Below the pieces are notes generated by a model, which worked only from the letters and a program-made list of their open reading frames with translations, ran no database searches and was not told where the DNA came from. A stretch of DNA of 64,000 bases, from the NCBI RefSeq assembly GCF_009830125.1, contig NZ_WUPT01000002.1, forward strand, positions 62,001 through 126,000. The letters run 5' to 3'. This stretch comes from Kangsaoukella pontilimi. Its GTDB lineage: Bacteria; Pseudomonadota; Alphaproteobacteria; Rhodobacterales; Rhodobacteraceae. Of the stretch, positions 32,377-42,579 are shown in pieces; positions within the stretch are counted from its first letter, which is position 1, and every line of letters begins with the position of its first letter. The position numbers and the translations under genes were made by a program.

Positions 32377-34191
32377 ATGACCTTCGACACACGCGTCTTC
32401 GATGCCGATGCCGCCGCTTCGGGCGAGTTCGGCCAGCTTCCGGAGTGGGACCTGACGGATCTCTACCCCGCACCCGATGCCCCCGAGCTGAAGCGGGACA
32501 TGGACTGGCTGGAAAAGGCCTGCGCCGATTTCGCGGCGGATTACGAAGGCAAACTCGCCGAGCTCGATGCGACCGGGATGCTCGACTGCGTTCTGCGCTA
32601 TGAGAAGATCGACCTGATCGCCGGGCGCATCATGTCCTTCATCGGTCTGCGCTATTATCAGAACACTACCGATCCCGAACGCGCCAAGGCGATGAGCGAC
32701 GCGCAGGATAAGGTCACGGCCTATACGACGCCGCTGGTTTTCTTCTCGCTGGAGCTGAACCGCGTGGATGACGCGCATCTCGACAGCCTGTTCGCAGAGA
32801 ATGTCGGTCTGGCCCGCTTCAAGCCCATCTTCGACCGGATGCGGGCGATGCGGCCCTACCAGCTTTCCGACGAGCTGGAGAAATTCCTGCACGACCAGTC
32901 CACCGTTGGCGCTGCCGCCTGGAACCGTCTTTTTGACGAGACCATCGCCGGTCTGGAGTTCGACGTGGATGGCGAGATGCAGGGTCTTGAGGCCACGCTC
33001 AACCACCTGACCAGCCAGGACCGCGACCGCCGTGAAGAGGCTGCGCGCGAGGTCGCACGCGTTTTCGGGGACAACATCAAGCTCTTCGCCCGAGTCCACA
33101 ACACGCTCGCCAAGGAAAAAGAGATCGAGGACCGCTGGCGCGGCATGCCGACACCGCAGACGGGGCGGCACCTCTCGAACCATGTGGAGCCCGAGGTTGT
33201 CGAAGCGCTCCGCAACGCTGTGGTGAATGCCTATCCCAAAGTCTCACACCGCTACTATGAGCTGAAACGGAAATGGCTGGGCCTCGACACGCTTCAGGTC
33301 TGGGACCGGAATGCGCCGCTACCGATGGAGACCGAGCGTAAGATCGGCTGGGACGAGGCCAAGACCACGGTGCTTTCCGCCTATGGCGCGTTCGACCCGG
33401 AGATGGCCCGCCTGGCCGAGCCCTTCTTCGAAAAGGGTTGGATCGATGCCGGCGTGAAGCCCGGCAAGGCGCCGGGCGCCTTCGCCCACCCGACGGTTGC
33501 CGACGTGCACCCCTATGTGATGCTGAACTATCTCGGCAAACCGCGTGACGTGATGACTCTGGCCCATGAACTCGGCCACGGCGTGCACCAGCGGCTTGCC
33601 GCCGGACAGGGCGAGCTGCTCTCATCGACTCCGCTGACCCTTGCCGAGACCGCCTCGGTCTTCGGCGAGATGCTGACCTTCAAGCAGCTTCTCTCCGCCG
33701 CACCCAACGACGCCGAGCGCAAGGTGCTGCTCGCGGGCAAGGTCGAGGACATGATCAATACGGTCGTCCGTCAGATCGCCTTCTACGATTTCGAATGCAA
33801 ACTCCACGACGCACGCCGGGGCGGCGAACTGACGCCCGACGATATCTGTGCGCTCTGGATGAGCGTGCAGGGAGAGAGCCTCGGTCCCGCCTTCACCTTC
33901 ATGGAGGGCTACGAGAACTACTGGGCCTATATCCCGCATTTCGTGCACTCGCCCTTCTACGTCTATGCCTATGCCTTCGGTGACGGGCTCGTGAACGCGC
34001 TTTACGCGGTCTACGAAGAGGGCGACGCCGACTTCCAGAAGAAATATTTCGACATGCTGAAGGCAGGCGGGTCGAAGCACCACAAGGAACTTCTTGCCCC
34101 CTTCGGCCTCGACGCGTCGGATCCGTCCTTCTGGGACAAGGGGTTGTCGATGATCTCGGGCTTCATCGATCAGCTCGAAGCGATGGAGTAG
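32377..34191 (+). CDS. M3 family oligoendopeptidase (PepF/F type)
   Basis: 604 residues from ATG 32377 with AAGGAG 6 bases upstream. The zinc site is LAHELGHGVHQ (HExxH) with the third ligand Glu in the downstream LAETASVFGE helix. The N-terminal half is all-helical (WDLTDLYPAPDAPELKRD), as in PepF. The C-terminal YAYAFGDGLVNALY and AGGSKHHKELL segments close the substrate channel. It would degrade cytoplasmic oligopeptides. No signal peptide. It is followed by a palindromic intergenic element. Confidence 0.94.
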   Translation: MTFDTRVFDADAAASGEFGQLPEWDLTDLYPAPDAPELKRDMDWLEKACADFAADYEGKLAELDATGMLDCVLRYEKIDLIAGRIMSFIGLRYYQNTTDPERAKAMSDAQDKVTAYTTPLVFFSLELNRVDDAHLDSLFAENVGLARFKPIFDRMRAMRPYQLSDELEKFLHDQSTVGAAAWNRLFDETIAGLEFDVDGEMQGLEATLNHLTSQDRDRREEAAREVARVFGDNIKLFARVHNTLAKEKEIEDRWRGMPTPQTGRHLSNHVEPEVVEALRNAVVNAYPKVSHRYYELKRKWLGLDTLQVWDRNAPLPMETERKIGWDEAKTTVLSAYGAFDPEMARLAEPFFEKGWIDAGVKPGKAPGAFAHPTVADVHPYVMLNYLGKPRDVMTLAHELGHGVHQRLAAGQGELLSSTPLTLAETASVFGEMLTFKQLLSAAPNDAERKVLLAGKVEDMINTVVRQIAFYDFECKLHDARRGGELTPDDICALWMSVQGESLGPAFTFMEGYENYWAYIPHFVHSPFYVYAYAFGDGLVNALYAVYEEGDADFQKKYFDMLKAGGSKHHKELLAPFGLDASDPSFWDKGLSMISGFIDQLEAME

Positions 34192-34200
34192 CGGCGGGCA

Positions 34201-34335
34201 GCGAGGGGCCCGCCCCTCGCGCTCCCCGGGGTATTTTCAAACAGAAGAAGCAAAAATTTGAGTCAAATTGTCTTCGCCTGTTCGGAAATATCCCGGGGGG
34301 AGACGCGCGTCAGCGCGGCGGGGGGCAGAGCCCCC
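34201..34335. repeat. Composite palindromic intergenic element
   Basis: Three parts are visible between convergent genes: a hairpin GCGAGGGGC/GCCCCTCGC at 34201-34220; an 81-base imperfect palindrome at 34222-34302 with outer arms carrying CCCCGGGGTATTTT and AAATATCCCGGGG, and an inner AATTTGA-G-TCAAATT; and GGGGGC-AGA-GCCCCC at 34321-34335. It may end transcription from both sides. The GGGGTATTTT...CAGAAG arm resembles a dispersed element of Rhodobacteraceae genomes, from memory. Confidence 0.65.
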
Positions 34336-34343
34336 TGACACCA

Positions 34344-34955
34344 TCACGCCAGCGTGACGCCCGCCTCTTTCATACCGTCCCGCGCGGCCGCAAGCGAACC
34401 GTCGAGGTCGATCGCGCGGCAAAGGCTTTCGATGACGGTCACCTTGAACCCGAGGCGTGCCGCATCGACGGCCGAGAAATTCACGCAGTAATCGGTGGCG
34501 AGACCGACCAGCGTCACCGTGTCGACCCCGCGGGTGCGCAAGTACCCCTCCAGCCCTGTTGGAGTTTCGTGGTCATTCTCGAAAAAAGCCGAATAGCTGT
34601 CGATCTCGGTACGAAAGCCCTTTCTCACGATCAGGTCGGCATGTCGGGTATCGAGTTTTGGGTGAAAGGCAGCGCCGTCCGAGCCAATCACGCAGTGGTC
34701 AGGCCAGAGGACCTGCGGCCCGTAGGGCATGTCGATCATCGTGAAAGGATCGTGCCCGTCATGGCTTGTCGCAAAGCTCGAATGACCCGCAGGGTGCCAG
34801 TCCTGCGTGAAGACACGCACCGGAAACTCCGGCACGAGCGCATTGATCGGAGCGACGATCTCATCGCCGCCTGCCACAGCGAGGGCGCCGCCCGGACAGA
34901 AATCGTTCTGAACGTCGATGACAATGATGGCTTCGTTCTGAGGACGCATTGGCAA
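34344..34955 (-). CDS. pncA: Nicotinamidase
   Basis: 203 residues. The triad of the isochorismatase fold is present: Asp in IIVIDVQNDF, Lys in VRKGFRTEI, Cys in GLATDYCVNFSA. The metal site residues are in TQDWHPAGHSSF and the early Asp-rich loop. It would convert nicotinamide to nicotinate for NAD salvage. An in-frame second ATG two codons on is equally possible as start. Convergent with the M3 peptidase across the palindromic element. Confidence 0.93.
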   Translation of the reverse strand: MPMRPQNEAIIVIDVQNDFCPGGALAVAGGDEIVAPINALVPEFPVRVFTQDWHPAGHSSFATSHDGHDPFTMIDMPYGPQVLWPDHCVIGSDGAAFHPKLDTRHADLIVRKGFRTEIDSYSAFFENDHETPTGLEGYLRTRGVDTVTLVGLATDYCVNFSAVDAARLGFKVTVIESLCRAIDLDGSLAAARDGMKEAGVTLA

Positions 34956-35044
34956 ACTCCTTGAGGCCTATGGCTTAGGCAGCGCCCGCCTTGCGGTCAA
35001 CCGCCGGGCTTGAGGGCCGGGCCCGGATGGCTTAGGTCGCGCTG

Positions 35045-35950
35045 ATGATCGTCGTTGCAGCGCTATACAGGTTCACGCCTTTCCCAGACCCGGCCGCTCT
35101 GAAAGCGCCGCTGGCCGAGATTGCCTGCGCGAACGGGGTGCGGGGCACACTTCTTCTGGCGCGAGAGGGAATCAACGGCACCATAGCGGGAACGCGGAAG
35201 GGAATAGACGCTGTTCTCGACCATATCCGTGCGCTGCCGGGCTGCGCCGATCTGGACTGGAAGGAATCCGAAGCGGACACCAACCCCTTTGGCCGGCTCA
35301 AGGTCCGGCTGAAGAAGGAGATCGTCACGCTTGGGCAGGAGGACGTCGACCCCCGCCGGAAGGTCGGCGCGTATGTGCCGCCATCCGACTGGAACAACCT
35401 GATTTCCCGGCCCGATGTGGCCGTCATCGACACGCGGAATGGCTACGAGGTTGCCATCGGGACCTTCGAAGGTGCGGTCGATCCGGAAACCGAGACCTTC
35501 CGAGATTTCCCCGCATGGTGGGCCGCCAACCGCCACCGGTTTGAGGGCAAGAAGATCGCCATGTTCTGTACTGGCGGCATCCGCTGCGAGAAGGCCACCA
35601 ACTGGCTGATCGGTCAGGGGGTCGAGGATGTGTTCCACCTGAAGGGGGGAATCCTGAAATATCTCGAAGAGGTCCCGGAAGAGCAGAGCCTCTGGCGCGG
35701 GGAGTGTTTCGTCTTCGACCAGCGCGTGTCTGTCGGTCACGGCCTCAGCCCGGGCGCGCATGACCTCTGTCACGCCTGCCGGCACCCCATCTCCGAGACC
35801 GACAAGGCCCATCCCGATTTCGAGCTGGGCGTTTCCTGTGCGCGCTGCATCGGCACGTATTCGGAGGCCGACCGCGCGCGGTTCCGCGAACGGCAGCGTC
35901 AGGTTGAACTCGCCGCCGCCCGCGGATCGGAGCATTTCGGAACCGGCTGA
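35045..35950 (+). CDS. trhO: tRNA uridine(34) hydroxylase TrhO (rhodanese-like, YceA)
   Basis: 301 residues. An N-terminal acylphosphatase-like domain (about 1-98, with [16 protein letters not shown]) is followed by a rhodanese domain (about 120-215) whose active-site loop is [10 protein letters not shown] with Cys175. The C-terminal region has paired cysteines (CHAC and CARC, about 242-279). This matches TrhO/YceA, which makes 5-hydroxyuridine at position 34 of certain tRNAs using O2. The 3' end is 15 bases from the convergent dehydratase. Confidence 0.92.
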   Translation: MIVVAALYRFTPFPDPAALKAPLAEIACANGVRGTLLLAREGINGTIAGTRKGIDAVLDHIRALPGCADLDWKESEADTNPFGRLKVRLKKEIVTLGQEDVDPRRKVGAYVPPSDWNNLISRPDVAVIDTRNGYEVAIGTFEGAVDPETETFRDFPAWWAANRHRFEGKKIAMFCTGGIRCEKATNWLIGQGVEDVFHLKGGILKYLEEVPEEQSLWRGECFVFDQRVSVGHGLSPGAHDLCHACRHPISETDKAHPDFELGVSCARCIGTYSEADRARFRERQRQVELAAARGSEHFGTG

Positions 35951-35965
35951 CGTCCCGAGCGCCGC

Positions 35966-37741
35966 CTAGTGGTTGTCGCGGGGCATGTGCTTGCGGGCGA
36001 TGTCGCGATACTGATCCGCACCCTTCAGCGTCATACCCTCGGCCAGTTGCCCAACTCGGTCGCGGAATATCTCCTGCCACGGCGACTGGCTTTCCGGGGC
36101 GAAGGGACGCGTGGGCAAAGCGGCGCGGCGGGCCTCAAGCTCGGCATCTTCCACCAGCATGTTCGCGGTGCAGGTGCGCAGATCGATCCGAACGCGGTCG
36201 CCCGTCTGCACCAGCGCCAGGCCGCCGCCCGCCGCAGCCTCGGGCGAGGCGTTCAGGATCGAGGGCGAACCCGATGTACCGGATTGCCGCCCGTCGCCCA
36301 CGCAGGGCAGTGAATGAATGCCCTTCTTCAGTAAGTAGGCCGGCGGGCGCATATTCACCACCTCTGCCGCGCCGGGATAGCCGATCGGCCCGGCGCCCCG
36401 CATGATCAGAATGCAATTCGCGTCGATGCCGAGGGTTTCGTCGTCGATCCGGGCGTGGAAATCCTCCGGCCCGTCGAAGACGACGGCGCGACCCTCGAAG
36501 GCCTCGGGGTCGTCGGGGTTCGACAGGTAACGCTCACGGAACTCGGGCGAGATCACGCTGGTTTTCATGATCGCGCTGTCGAACAGGTTTCCCTTGAGAT
36601 TGATGAACCCGGCATCCCGTTTCATCGGCTCGCCGACCGTCTTGATCACGTCACGGTTCTCGCTGCGGGCCTTGGCGCAGTTCTCGGCCATGGTTTTGCC
36701 GTTGGCGGTCAGCGCGTCCGGATGCGGCAGCAGCCCGGCTTCGATCAGCTCACCGATTACGGCGGGCACGCCGCCCGAGCGGTGGTAATCCTCGCCAAGG
36801 TATTCGCCCGCGGGCTGCAGGTTCACCAGAAGCGGCACCTTGTGGCCTAGCGTCTGCCAGTCGTCATTGTCGAGCGGGATGCCCAGGTGGCGCGCAATAC
36901 CGTTCAGGTGAATTGGCGCGTTGGTCGACCCGCCGATGGCCGAATTCACGACGATAGCGTTCTCGAAGGCTTCGCGGGTCATTATGTCGGACGGGCGGCG
37001 ATCGGAATGAACCATCTCGACGATCTGCTTGCCGGTCTCGTAACTGATCTGTCCGCGCTCGCGATAGGGCGCCGGAATGGCCGCTGACCCCGGAAGCTGC
37101 ATACCCAGCGCCTCGGCCAAAGAGTTCATCGTCGTGGCGGTCCCCATCGTGTTGCAATAGCCGACCGATGGCGTGGACGAGGCGACAAGCTCCATGAAGC
37201 CGTCATCGTCGATCTCGCCCGCCGCGTGCAGTTCGCGCGCCTTCCAGACGATGGTGCCCGACCCGGTGCGCTTGCCCTGAAACCAGCCGTTCAGCATAGG
37301 TCCGACCGACAGCGCGATGGCGGGGATATTGACGGTGGCGGCAGCCATGAGAAGCGCAGGTGTGGTCTTGTCGCAGCCGATGGTCAGCACCACGCCGTCG
37401 ATGGGATAGCCGTAGAGCGTTTCGACCAGCGACAGGTAAGCGAGGTTCCGGTCGAGCGACGCCGTGGGCCTCTTGCCGGTTTCCTGGATCGGGTGGACGG
37501 GGATCTCGATCACCGTGCCGCCAGCCGCAATGACGCCGTCCCGGACACGCTTGGCCAGTTCGATATGGTGTCGGTTGCAGGGGCTCAGGTCCGAGCCCGT
37601 CTGGGCGATGCCGATGATGGGCTTGCCGCCCTGCAATTCCTCGCGCGTCAGGCCGTAGTTCAGATAGCGCTCGAGGTAGAGCGCCGTCATCTCCTGATTG
37701 TCGGCATTGTCGAACCAGAGTTGGGAACGAAGCTTGGTCAC
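35966..37741 (-). CDS. IlvD/Edd family sugar-acid dehydratase (L-arabinonate/D-xylonate dehydratase-like)
   Basis: 591 residues from GTG 37741 (AAGGATAGG upstream); upstream sequence in the same frame is not family-like. Cluster ligand candidates are in [21 protein letters not shown] and the MGTATTMNS region with GYCN. The opening LRSQLWFDN followed by [19 protein letters not shown] separates the sugar-acid dehydratases from true IlvD, which starts differently. The reaction would be dehydration of a C5 aldonate to the 2-keto-3-deoxy acid. No sugar transporter or dehydrogenase is adjacent, so it stands alone; the exact substrate cannot be told. Confidence 0.87.
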   Translation of the reverse strand: MTKLRSQLWFDNADNQEMTALYLERYLNYGLTREELQGGKPIIGIAQTGSDLSPCNRHHIELAKRVRDGVIAAGGTVIEIPVHPIQETGKRPTASLDRNLAYLSLVETLYGYPIDGVVLTIGCDKTTPALLMAAATVNIPAIALSVGPMLNGWFQGKRTGSGTIVWKARELHAAGEIDDDGFMELVASSTPSVGYCNTMGTATTMNSLAEALGMQLPGSAAIPAPYRERGQISYETGKQIVEMVHSDRRPSDIMTREAFENAIVVNSAIGGSTNAPIHLNGIARHLGIPLDNDDWQTLGHKVPLLVNLQPAGEYLGEDYHRSGGVPAVIGELIEAGLLPHPDALTANGKTMAENCAKARSENRDVIKTVGEPMKRDAGFINLKGNLFDSAIMKTSVISPEFRERYLSNPDDPEAFEGRAVVFDGPEDFHARIDDETLGIDANCILIMRGAGPIGYPGAAEVVNMRPPAYLLKKGIHSLPCVGDGRQSGTSGSPSILNASPEAAAGGGLALVQTGDRVRIDLRTCTANMLVEDAELEARRAALPTRPFAPESQSPWQEIFRDRVGQLAEGMTLKGADQYRDIARKHMPRDNH

Positions 37742-37814
37742 GGCCCTATCCTTGTCCTTGGGTTTAAGTCGGGGAGTAGAACAAACGCGGCAGCTTTTCC
37801 AGCGAAAGCCCGTA

Positions 37815-37829
37815 TTAACGCGGGCTTTA
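37815..37829. promoter_or_regulatory. Possible CtrA box before motB
   Basis: TTAA-N7-TTTA, one mismatch to the CtrA pattern TTAA-N7-TTAA, 51 bases before the motB start. It also forms part of a small inverted repeat (GCCCG...CGGGC), so it may have another role. Confidence 0.35.
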
Positions 37830-37879
37830 CTCCTGACCTCTATCCCCGGTGTCGGTGGGCGGCTTTGATGGGGTGATAC

Positions 37880-38686
37880 ATGGCCGCCGACGCGAAAGCG
37901 CCGATTATCGTCAAGCGCAAGAAGATCATTCAGGGCGGACATCACGGTGGCGCCTGGAAGGTCGCCTATGCCGATTTCGTGACGGCCATGATGGCGTTCT
38001 TCCTGCTGATGTGGCTGCTCGGCGCGACGAACGAAAAGCAGCGCAAGGGGATCGCGGATTACTTCAATCCCAGCATTCCGATCAACAAGGTGTCCGGCGG
38101 TGGCGATGGTGCCTTTGGGGGCGACAGCGTCTTCACCGAGGTCGCGCTGGCCAATTCGGGCACCGGCGCGGCACTTCTTGCGCCGGGCCTAGAGACACAG
38201 AATGGAACGTCCGATCTCGAAAGCGAAGAAGGTGGCGGAGAAGCGAGCTTTGACGACGTACAGGCCGCGCTGAGCGGGCGGGGCGGTGAAAGCCTTGTCA
38301 GCGATCTGCTTGCCCGACACATCATCAGCGAGATCAGCGATGAAGGCCTGATCGTCGAACTCTTCGCCACGCCCGACGCACCGCTATTTCAGGCCGAGGC
38401 GCCGACGCCGCTTCTGACCGCGCTACTGGAAGCCACGGCTGAGGCTGCACGCCTTGTGCGAAACGAAATCGCGATCGAGGTTCACGTCGCGGCCGGGGGC
38501 CTGGACCCCTGGTCGCTCTCCGTCATCCGAAGCGACGGCGTCCGTAGCACCCTGGTTGGGGCCGGTCTGCCGTCGGCGCGTTTTCAGCGGATCACCGGGT
38601 TCGGTGCCGGTCAGCCCGTCATGCGGGACCCGGGTGCGCCCAGAAACGAGAGGGTCGAGGTCATCCTGCTGCGGCACAGGCTCTGA
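37880..38686 (+). CDS. motB: Flagellar motor stator protein MotB
   Basis: 268 residues. The N-terminal cytoplasmic stretch ([20 protein letters not shown]) leads to one membrane helix beginning [19 protein letters not shown], whose Asp is the proton-binding residue. A linker follows and a C-terminal OmpA-like peptidoglycan-binding domain (about 140-268, with the Arg-rich [11 protein letters not shown] end). MotB with MotA makes the stator. Here motB is about 10 kb from motA and leads the flgEKLI block. Confidence 0.92.
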   Translation: MAADAKAPIIVKRKKIIQGGHHGGAWKVAYADFVTAMMAFFLLMWLLGATNEKQRKGIADYFNPSIPINKVSGGGDGAFGGDSVFTEVALANSGTGAALLAPGLETQNGTSDLESEEGGGEASFDDVQAALSGRGGESLVSDLLARHIISEISDEGLIVELFATPDAPLFQAEAPTPLLTALLEATAEAARLVRNEIAIEVHVAAGGLDPWSLSVIRSDGVRSTLVGAGLPSARFQRITGFGAGQPVMRDPGAPRNERVEVILLRHRL

Positions 38687-38709
38687 GAAAGTGTTTCGAA
38701 TTTTTGACG

Positions 38710-38724
38710 TCAACCGATCCTTAA
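38710..38724. promoter_or_regulatory. Possible CtrA box before flgE
   Basis: TCAA-N7-TTAA, one mismatch to the consensus, 59 bases before the flgE start. Confidence 0.4.
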
Positions 38725-38782
38725 GCCCAGCGGGATATCCGGGTCGGAAATCGGGGGCGATGCAGCAGAAAGGTGCAGACCA

Positions 38783-40090
38783 ATGACGATCTCTTCCTCG
38801 CTGAACGCGGGTGTGGCGGGCCTGGCGGCGAATGCCAGCCGACTTGCAACAATTTCGGACAATATCGCGAACTCGGCGACCTACGGCTACAAGCGGGCCG
38901 AAGCCGATTTCTCATCGCTCGTGATCGAAAGTGGTCAGGGCACCTATTCGGCAGGCGGCGTCCGCGTGTCGACGCAAAGGCTTATCGATCAGCCGGGCGC
39001 GTTGGCGACGACGAACAATCCGACGGATCTGGCCGTTCGCGGCCGGGGCTTCCTTCCTGTCACCACTGCCAGCTCGCTTCTCAGTCAGACCGGGGATTAC
39101 CCGCTCTTTCTGGCGACGACCGGTTCGTTCCGCACCGATGCGGACGGGTTTCTGAGGACCAGCGCCGGCGTGACGCTGATGGGGTGGCCCGCCGATCCCG
39201 ACGGCACGATCCCGACCTTTCCGCGCGATACAGGCGATGGTCTGGAACCTGTGCAGATCAACGTAAACCAGTTCACTTCCGAACCGACCACGCGCATTGC
39301 GCTCGGCGTGAATCTGCCCGCCACGGAAACCGAATTCGGGTCGAGCGGCAATCCGCTGGAGCTTTCCGTCGAATATTTCGACAACCTCGGCACCTCGCAA
39401 TCCATCAACATCGAGTTCTCGCCCACCGTTCCCGGAGCGCCCGGCCTCTCGAACGAATGGACAATGACCCTGACCGACAGCGCCTCCGGCGGTGCCGTGA
39501 TCGGGGAGTACACGCTGACCTTCGATGATACGCGTGGCTCCGGCGGTACGCTCGCCGGTGTGGCCGTCGGCGCGACCGGTGGCGCCTACGACCCCGCAAC
39601 CGGAAACTTCACCGTGAACGTGGCCGGCGGCCCGATCGACATCAATATCGGTTCCGTGGGCAGCGGACAGGGTCTGACCCAGCTTTCCGACAGCTTCGCG
39701 CCCACCTCCATTTCGAAGGACGGCTCGCCTGTGGGCAACCTGATCTCGGTCGAGGTCGATGCGAACGGCTTCGTCCGCGCGAATTTCGACATCGGAATTA
39801 CGCGCACAATCTACCAGATACCTCTGATCGACCTGCCGAACCCCAATGGCCTGATCGCCGAGGACAACCAGACCTATCGCACGTCGAATGACAGCGGCAC
39901 CTTCTTTCTCTGGGATGCGGCTGACGGACCGACTGGCGACATCGTCGGCTTCGCCCTGGAGGAAAGCGCGACAGACGTCGCCGGGGAGTTGACGCAGCTC
40001 ATTCAGACACAGCGGGCCTATTCGTCCAACGCGAAGGTCATCCAAACGGTCGACGAGATGCTTCAGGAAACCACGAATATCAAACGGTAG
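38783..40090 (+). CDS. flgE: Flagellar hook protein FlgE
   Basis: 435 residues. The N-terminal rod/hook motif (NAGVAGLAANASRLATISDNIAN, then SATYGYKRAEADF) and the C-terminal heptad region (ELTQLIQTQRAYSSNAKVIQTVDEML) are both intact. The middle holds the variable beta domains facing outward. It builds the universal joint between rod and filament. First of the flgE-flgK-flgL-flgI run, 19 bases before flgK. Confidence 0.93.
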   Translation: MTISSSLNAGVAGLAANASRLATISDNIANSATYGYKRAEADFSSLVIESGQGTYSAGGVRVSTQRLIDQPGALATTNNPTDLAVRGRGFLPVTTASSLLSQTGDYPLFLATTGSFRTDADGFLRTSAGVTLMGWPADPDGTIPTFPRDTGDGLEPVQINVNQFTSEPTTRIALGVNLPATETEFGSSGNPLELSVEYFDNLGTSQSINIEFSPTVPGAPGLSNEWTMTLTDSASGGAVIGEYTLTFDDTRGSGGTLAGVAVGATGGAYDPATGNFTVNVAGGPIDINIGSVGSGQGLTQLSDSFAPTSISKDGSPVGNLISVEVDANGFVRANFDIGITRTIYQIPLIDLPNPNGLIAEDNQTYRTSNDSGTFFLWDAADGPTGDIVGFALEESATDVAGELTQLIQTQRAYSSNAKVIQTVDEMLQETTNIKR

Positions 40091-40108
40091 GGGCGCTTAC
40101 GCTAAATC

Positions 40109-41566
40109 ATGAGTATTTCATCTGCATTGGCCAACGCCCTTTCAGGTCTGACCGCTTCGTCGCGCGCGGCGCAGCTGGTCAGCTCGAACGTGGCCAATGC
40201 CATGACGGAAGGGTATGGCCGTCGCGAACTCGAACTCAGCGCGCGGACGACAACAGGCGCGGGCGACGGTGTACAGATCGACGGCATTCGCCGCTCGGTC
40301 GACGCGATACTTCTCCGCGACCGCCGTCTCGCAGATGCCGGACTCGCCAACGCCGATGTGTTCGTCGGTTTCTTTCAGCGGGCGCTCGAAACGATCGGCC
40401 GCCCGGGCGAGGCGGGCAGCCTCACGGATGTCCTCACGACCTTCGAGAACGCTCTCAGCCTCGCTGCATCGCGCCCGGACAATGTCGCGCGGCTGGACAC
40501 GGCGGTCGGGGCCGCGCGCGACCTCGCCGGAAAACTGAATGACGCAAGCAAGTCCGTTCAGCAGCAGCGCGAGGATGCCGACGCCGCCATCGCCACACAG
40601 GTGCGCACTGTAAACGCCAACCTCCAACGGGTTGCTGATCTCAATGATGCGATCCTACGCGCCCGAGGCAGCGGTCAGGACTACCCGGCCCTTCTCGATC
40701 AGCGACAGGTCATTGTCGACGAGATTTCGCGCGTTCTGCCTGTCAGCATCATCGCGCGCGACAATGACACGATCGCGCTGTACACACCCGGCGGCGCGCG
40801 GCTTGTCGACCTGACCGCCGCAGAGCTCGGCTTCGATCAAACGCAGCCGATTACGCCGGACATGAGCCTTGCATCCGGCGCGCTGTCCGGTCTGACCATC
40901 GATGGTCGGCTGGTGAACACCGCGGGCGCGTCGTCGCCAATCGCCGGAGGTTCCCTTGCGGCACTGTTCGATCTTCGCGACGCCCGCGCGCCCGAGGTGC
41001 AAGCGCGACTGGACGGTTTCGCCGCCGAACTTTTGACCAGGTTCGAAGCAAATACGGATGACCCCACACGTGCGCCGGGGGACCCGGGCCTCTTCACCGA
41101 CGGTGGCGGCGTCTACGACGCGGCCGATCTGATCGGGCTCGCCGGTCGATTGTCGGTGAATACAGCACTAGATCCCGACGCGGGTGGTGAAAGCTGGCGT
41201 TTGCGGGATGGTCTCGGCGCCGCTCTGCCGGGCGACGTGGGCGATGCGACCCTGATCTCAAGCCTTTCTGCCACCCTCAGCGCCGTTCAGGCCCCTGCCG
41301 ACCCGGTCTTTGGTGGCGCGGGCCGAACGGTCAGCATCCTTGCCGCTGACCTTCTGTCCTCCGTGTCCCGAGAAAGCCTTGCTGCCGATGGGGAACGGAG
41401 CTTTCAGGCAGCCCGTCAGGAGACGCTTCTCAACCGCGAACTCTCCGGCGGAGTCGATACCGATCAGGAAATGCAGAAGCTTCTGATGATCGAACAGGCC
41501 TACGCCGCCAATGCACAGGTTGTAAGAACCGCCAGCCGCCTCATCGACCAACTTCTGGAGCTTTAG
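40109..41566 (+). CDS. flgK: Hook-filament junction protein FlgK
   Basis: 485 residues. Starts with SSALANALSGLTASSRAAQLVSSNVANAM, the FlgK form of the axial motif, and ends with the coiled-coil DQEMQKLLMIEQAYAANAQVVRTASRLIDQLL. Length is in the usual range for alphaproteobacteria. It caps the hook and joins it to FlgL. Stop and flgL start are 3 bases apart. Confidence 0.92.
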   Translation: MSISSALANALSGLTASSRAAQLVSSNVANAMTEGYGRRELELSARTTTGAGDGVQIDGIRRSVDAILLRDRRLADAGLANADVFVGFFQRALETIGRPGEAGSLTDVLTTFENALSLAASRPDNVARLDTAVGAARDLAGKLNDASKSVQQQREDADAAIATQVRTVNANLQRVADLNDAILRARGSGQDYPALLDQRQVIVDEISRVLPVSIIARDNDTIALYTPGGARLVDLTAAELGFDQTQPITPDMSLASGALSGLTIDGRLVNTAGASSPIAGGSLAALFDLRDARAPEVQARLDGFAAELLTRFEANTDDPTRAPGDPGLFTDGGGVYDAADLIGLAGRLSVNTALDPDAGGESWRLRDGLGAALPGDVGDATLISSLSATLSAVQAPADPVFGGAGRTVSILAADLLSSVSRESLAADGERSFQAARQETLLNRELSGGVDTDQEMQKLLMIEQAYAANAQVVRTASRLIDQLLEL

Positions 41567-41568
41567 TG

Positions 41569-42579
41569 ATGTCCTTCATTTCGATCGGCGATCTTGCGCA
41601 GTCTCTCCAGCTTCGACGTGACAATGCCCGCCTCTCCGCCCGTTTCGACGAGCTGACGCGCGAACTCTCGACGGGCCGGACCGCGCGGCTGGACGATGCC
41701 GTCGGTGGAGACTACCGGGCTCTGGCCGCTTTCGATTCCGGCATCGCCAAAGCGCGGACAACGCTCACCTCCCTATCCGAATTCGCCCTCGAGACCGATG
41801 CGCGTCAAACCGCGCTGTCATCGATCCGTGAGGCGACCGATCGGGTCGCGGGTCAGCTTCTTCTCCTGCAGGGGGCCCCGCGGCCAACGCTGGAAGCCGA
41901 AGTGCTAAGCGATGCGGCGCAGGCGTTCGATCGCGCCGTGGCGCAACTGAACACCCAGATCGGTGGCCGAAGCCTGTTTGCCGGCACCCGGGTTGACGGC
42001 CCGGCCCTGCCGCCCGCGTCCGACATTCTCAATTCCGCCGAGGCTGTGATCGTCGCGCAGGGCGCCGTGACGGCCGCCGATATCGAGGCTGCGCTGGACG
42101 ACTGGCTGGCACCCGGCGGGGATTTCGATACGCTTGTCTATCGGGGCGGTCCTCCAGTGAGCGGAGATACCGCCGGAGTGTTGTCTCTCGCGTCCGTCGC
42201 GCCTACCGCCGCGACCCCCGAGCTGCGGGGCCTCGTCAAAGGCTTCGTCACCTCAGCCCTTCTGGAACGTGGCCTGACGACTGCAACGCCCGAGGATCGT
42301 GAAACGCTACTCAGGCGGTCGGGTGACATTCTCCTGAATGCGCGCGAAGGCGTTCTTTCCCTGCAGGCACAAGTCGGCACCATGCAGGAAAATCTGGACG
42401 TGGCGATTGCAGAAACCGCCGCTGAAAGAGACGGGCTCGAGGTCGCGCGAGCCTCTCTGACGGAAATCGATCCCTTTGAGGTCGCAAGCGAAATCGAAGC
42501 CGTCGAAACGCAGCTTCGCAGTCTCTACGTGCTCACGTCCAAAATGTCCGGGCTTTCCCTTACGGATTATCTGAGATGA
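41569..42579 (+). CDS. flgL: Hook-filament junction protein FlgL
   Basis: 336 residues from ATG 41569 (GGAG eight bases upstream; the GTG just before is less well placed). The N-terminus is flagellin-like (LRRDNARLSARFDELTRELSTGRT) and the C-terminus has SEIEAVETQLRSLYVLTSKMSGLSLTDYLR. It forms the second junction layer between FlgK and flagellin. Its ATGA overlap couples flgI. Confidence 0.9.
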   Translation: MSFISIGDLAQSLQLRRDNARLSARFDELTRELSTGRTARLDDAVGGDYRALAAFDSGIAKARTTLTSLSEFALETDARQTALSSIREATDRVAGQLLLLQGAPRPTLEAEVLSDAAQAFDRAVAQLNTQIGGRSLFAGTRVDGPALPPASDILNSAEAVIVAQGAVTAADIEAALDDWLAPGGDFDTLVYRGGPPVSGDTAGVLSLASVAPTAATPELRGLVKGFVTSALLERGLTTATPEDRETLLRRSGDILLNAREGVLSLQAQVGTMQENLDVAIAETAAERDGLEVARASLTEIDPFEVASEIEAVETQLRSLYVLTSKMSGLSLTDYLR

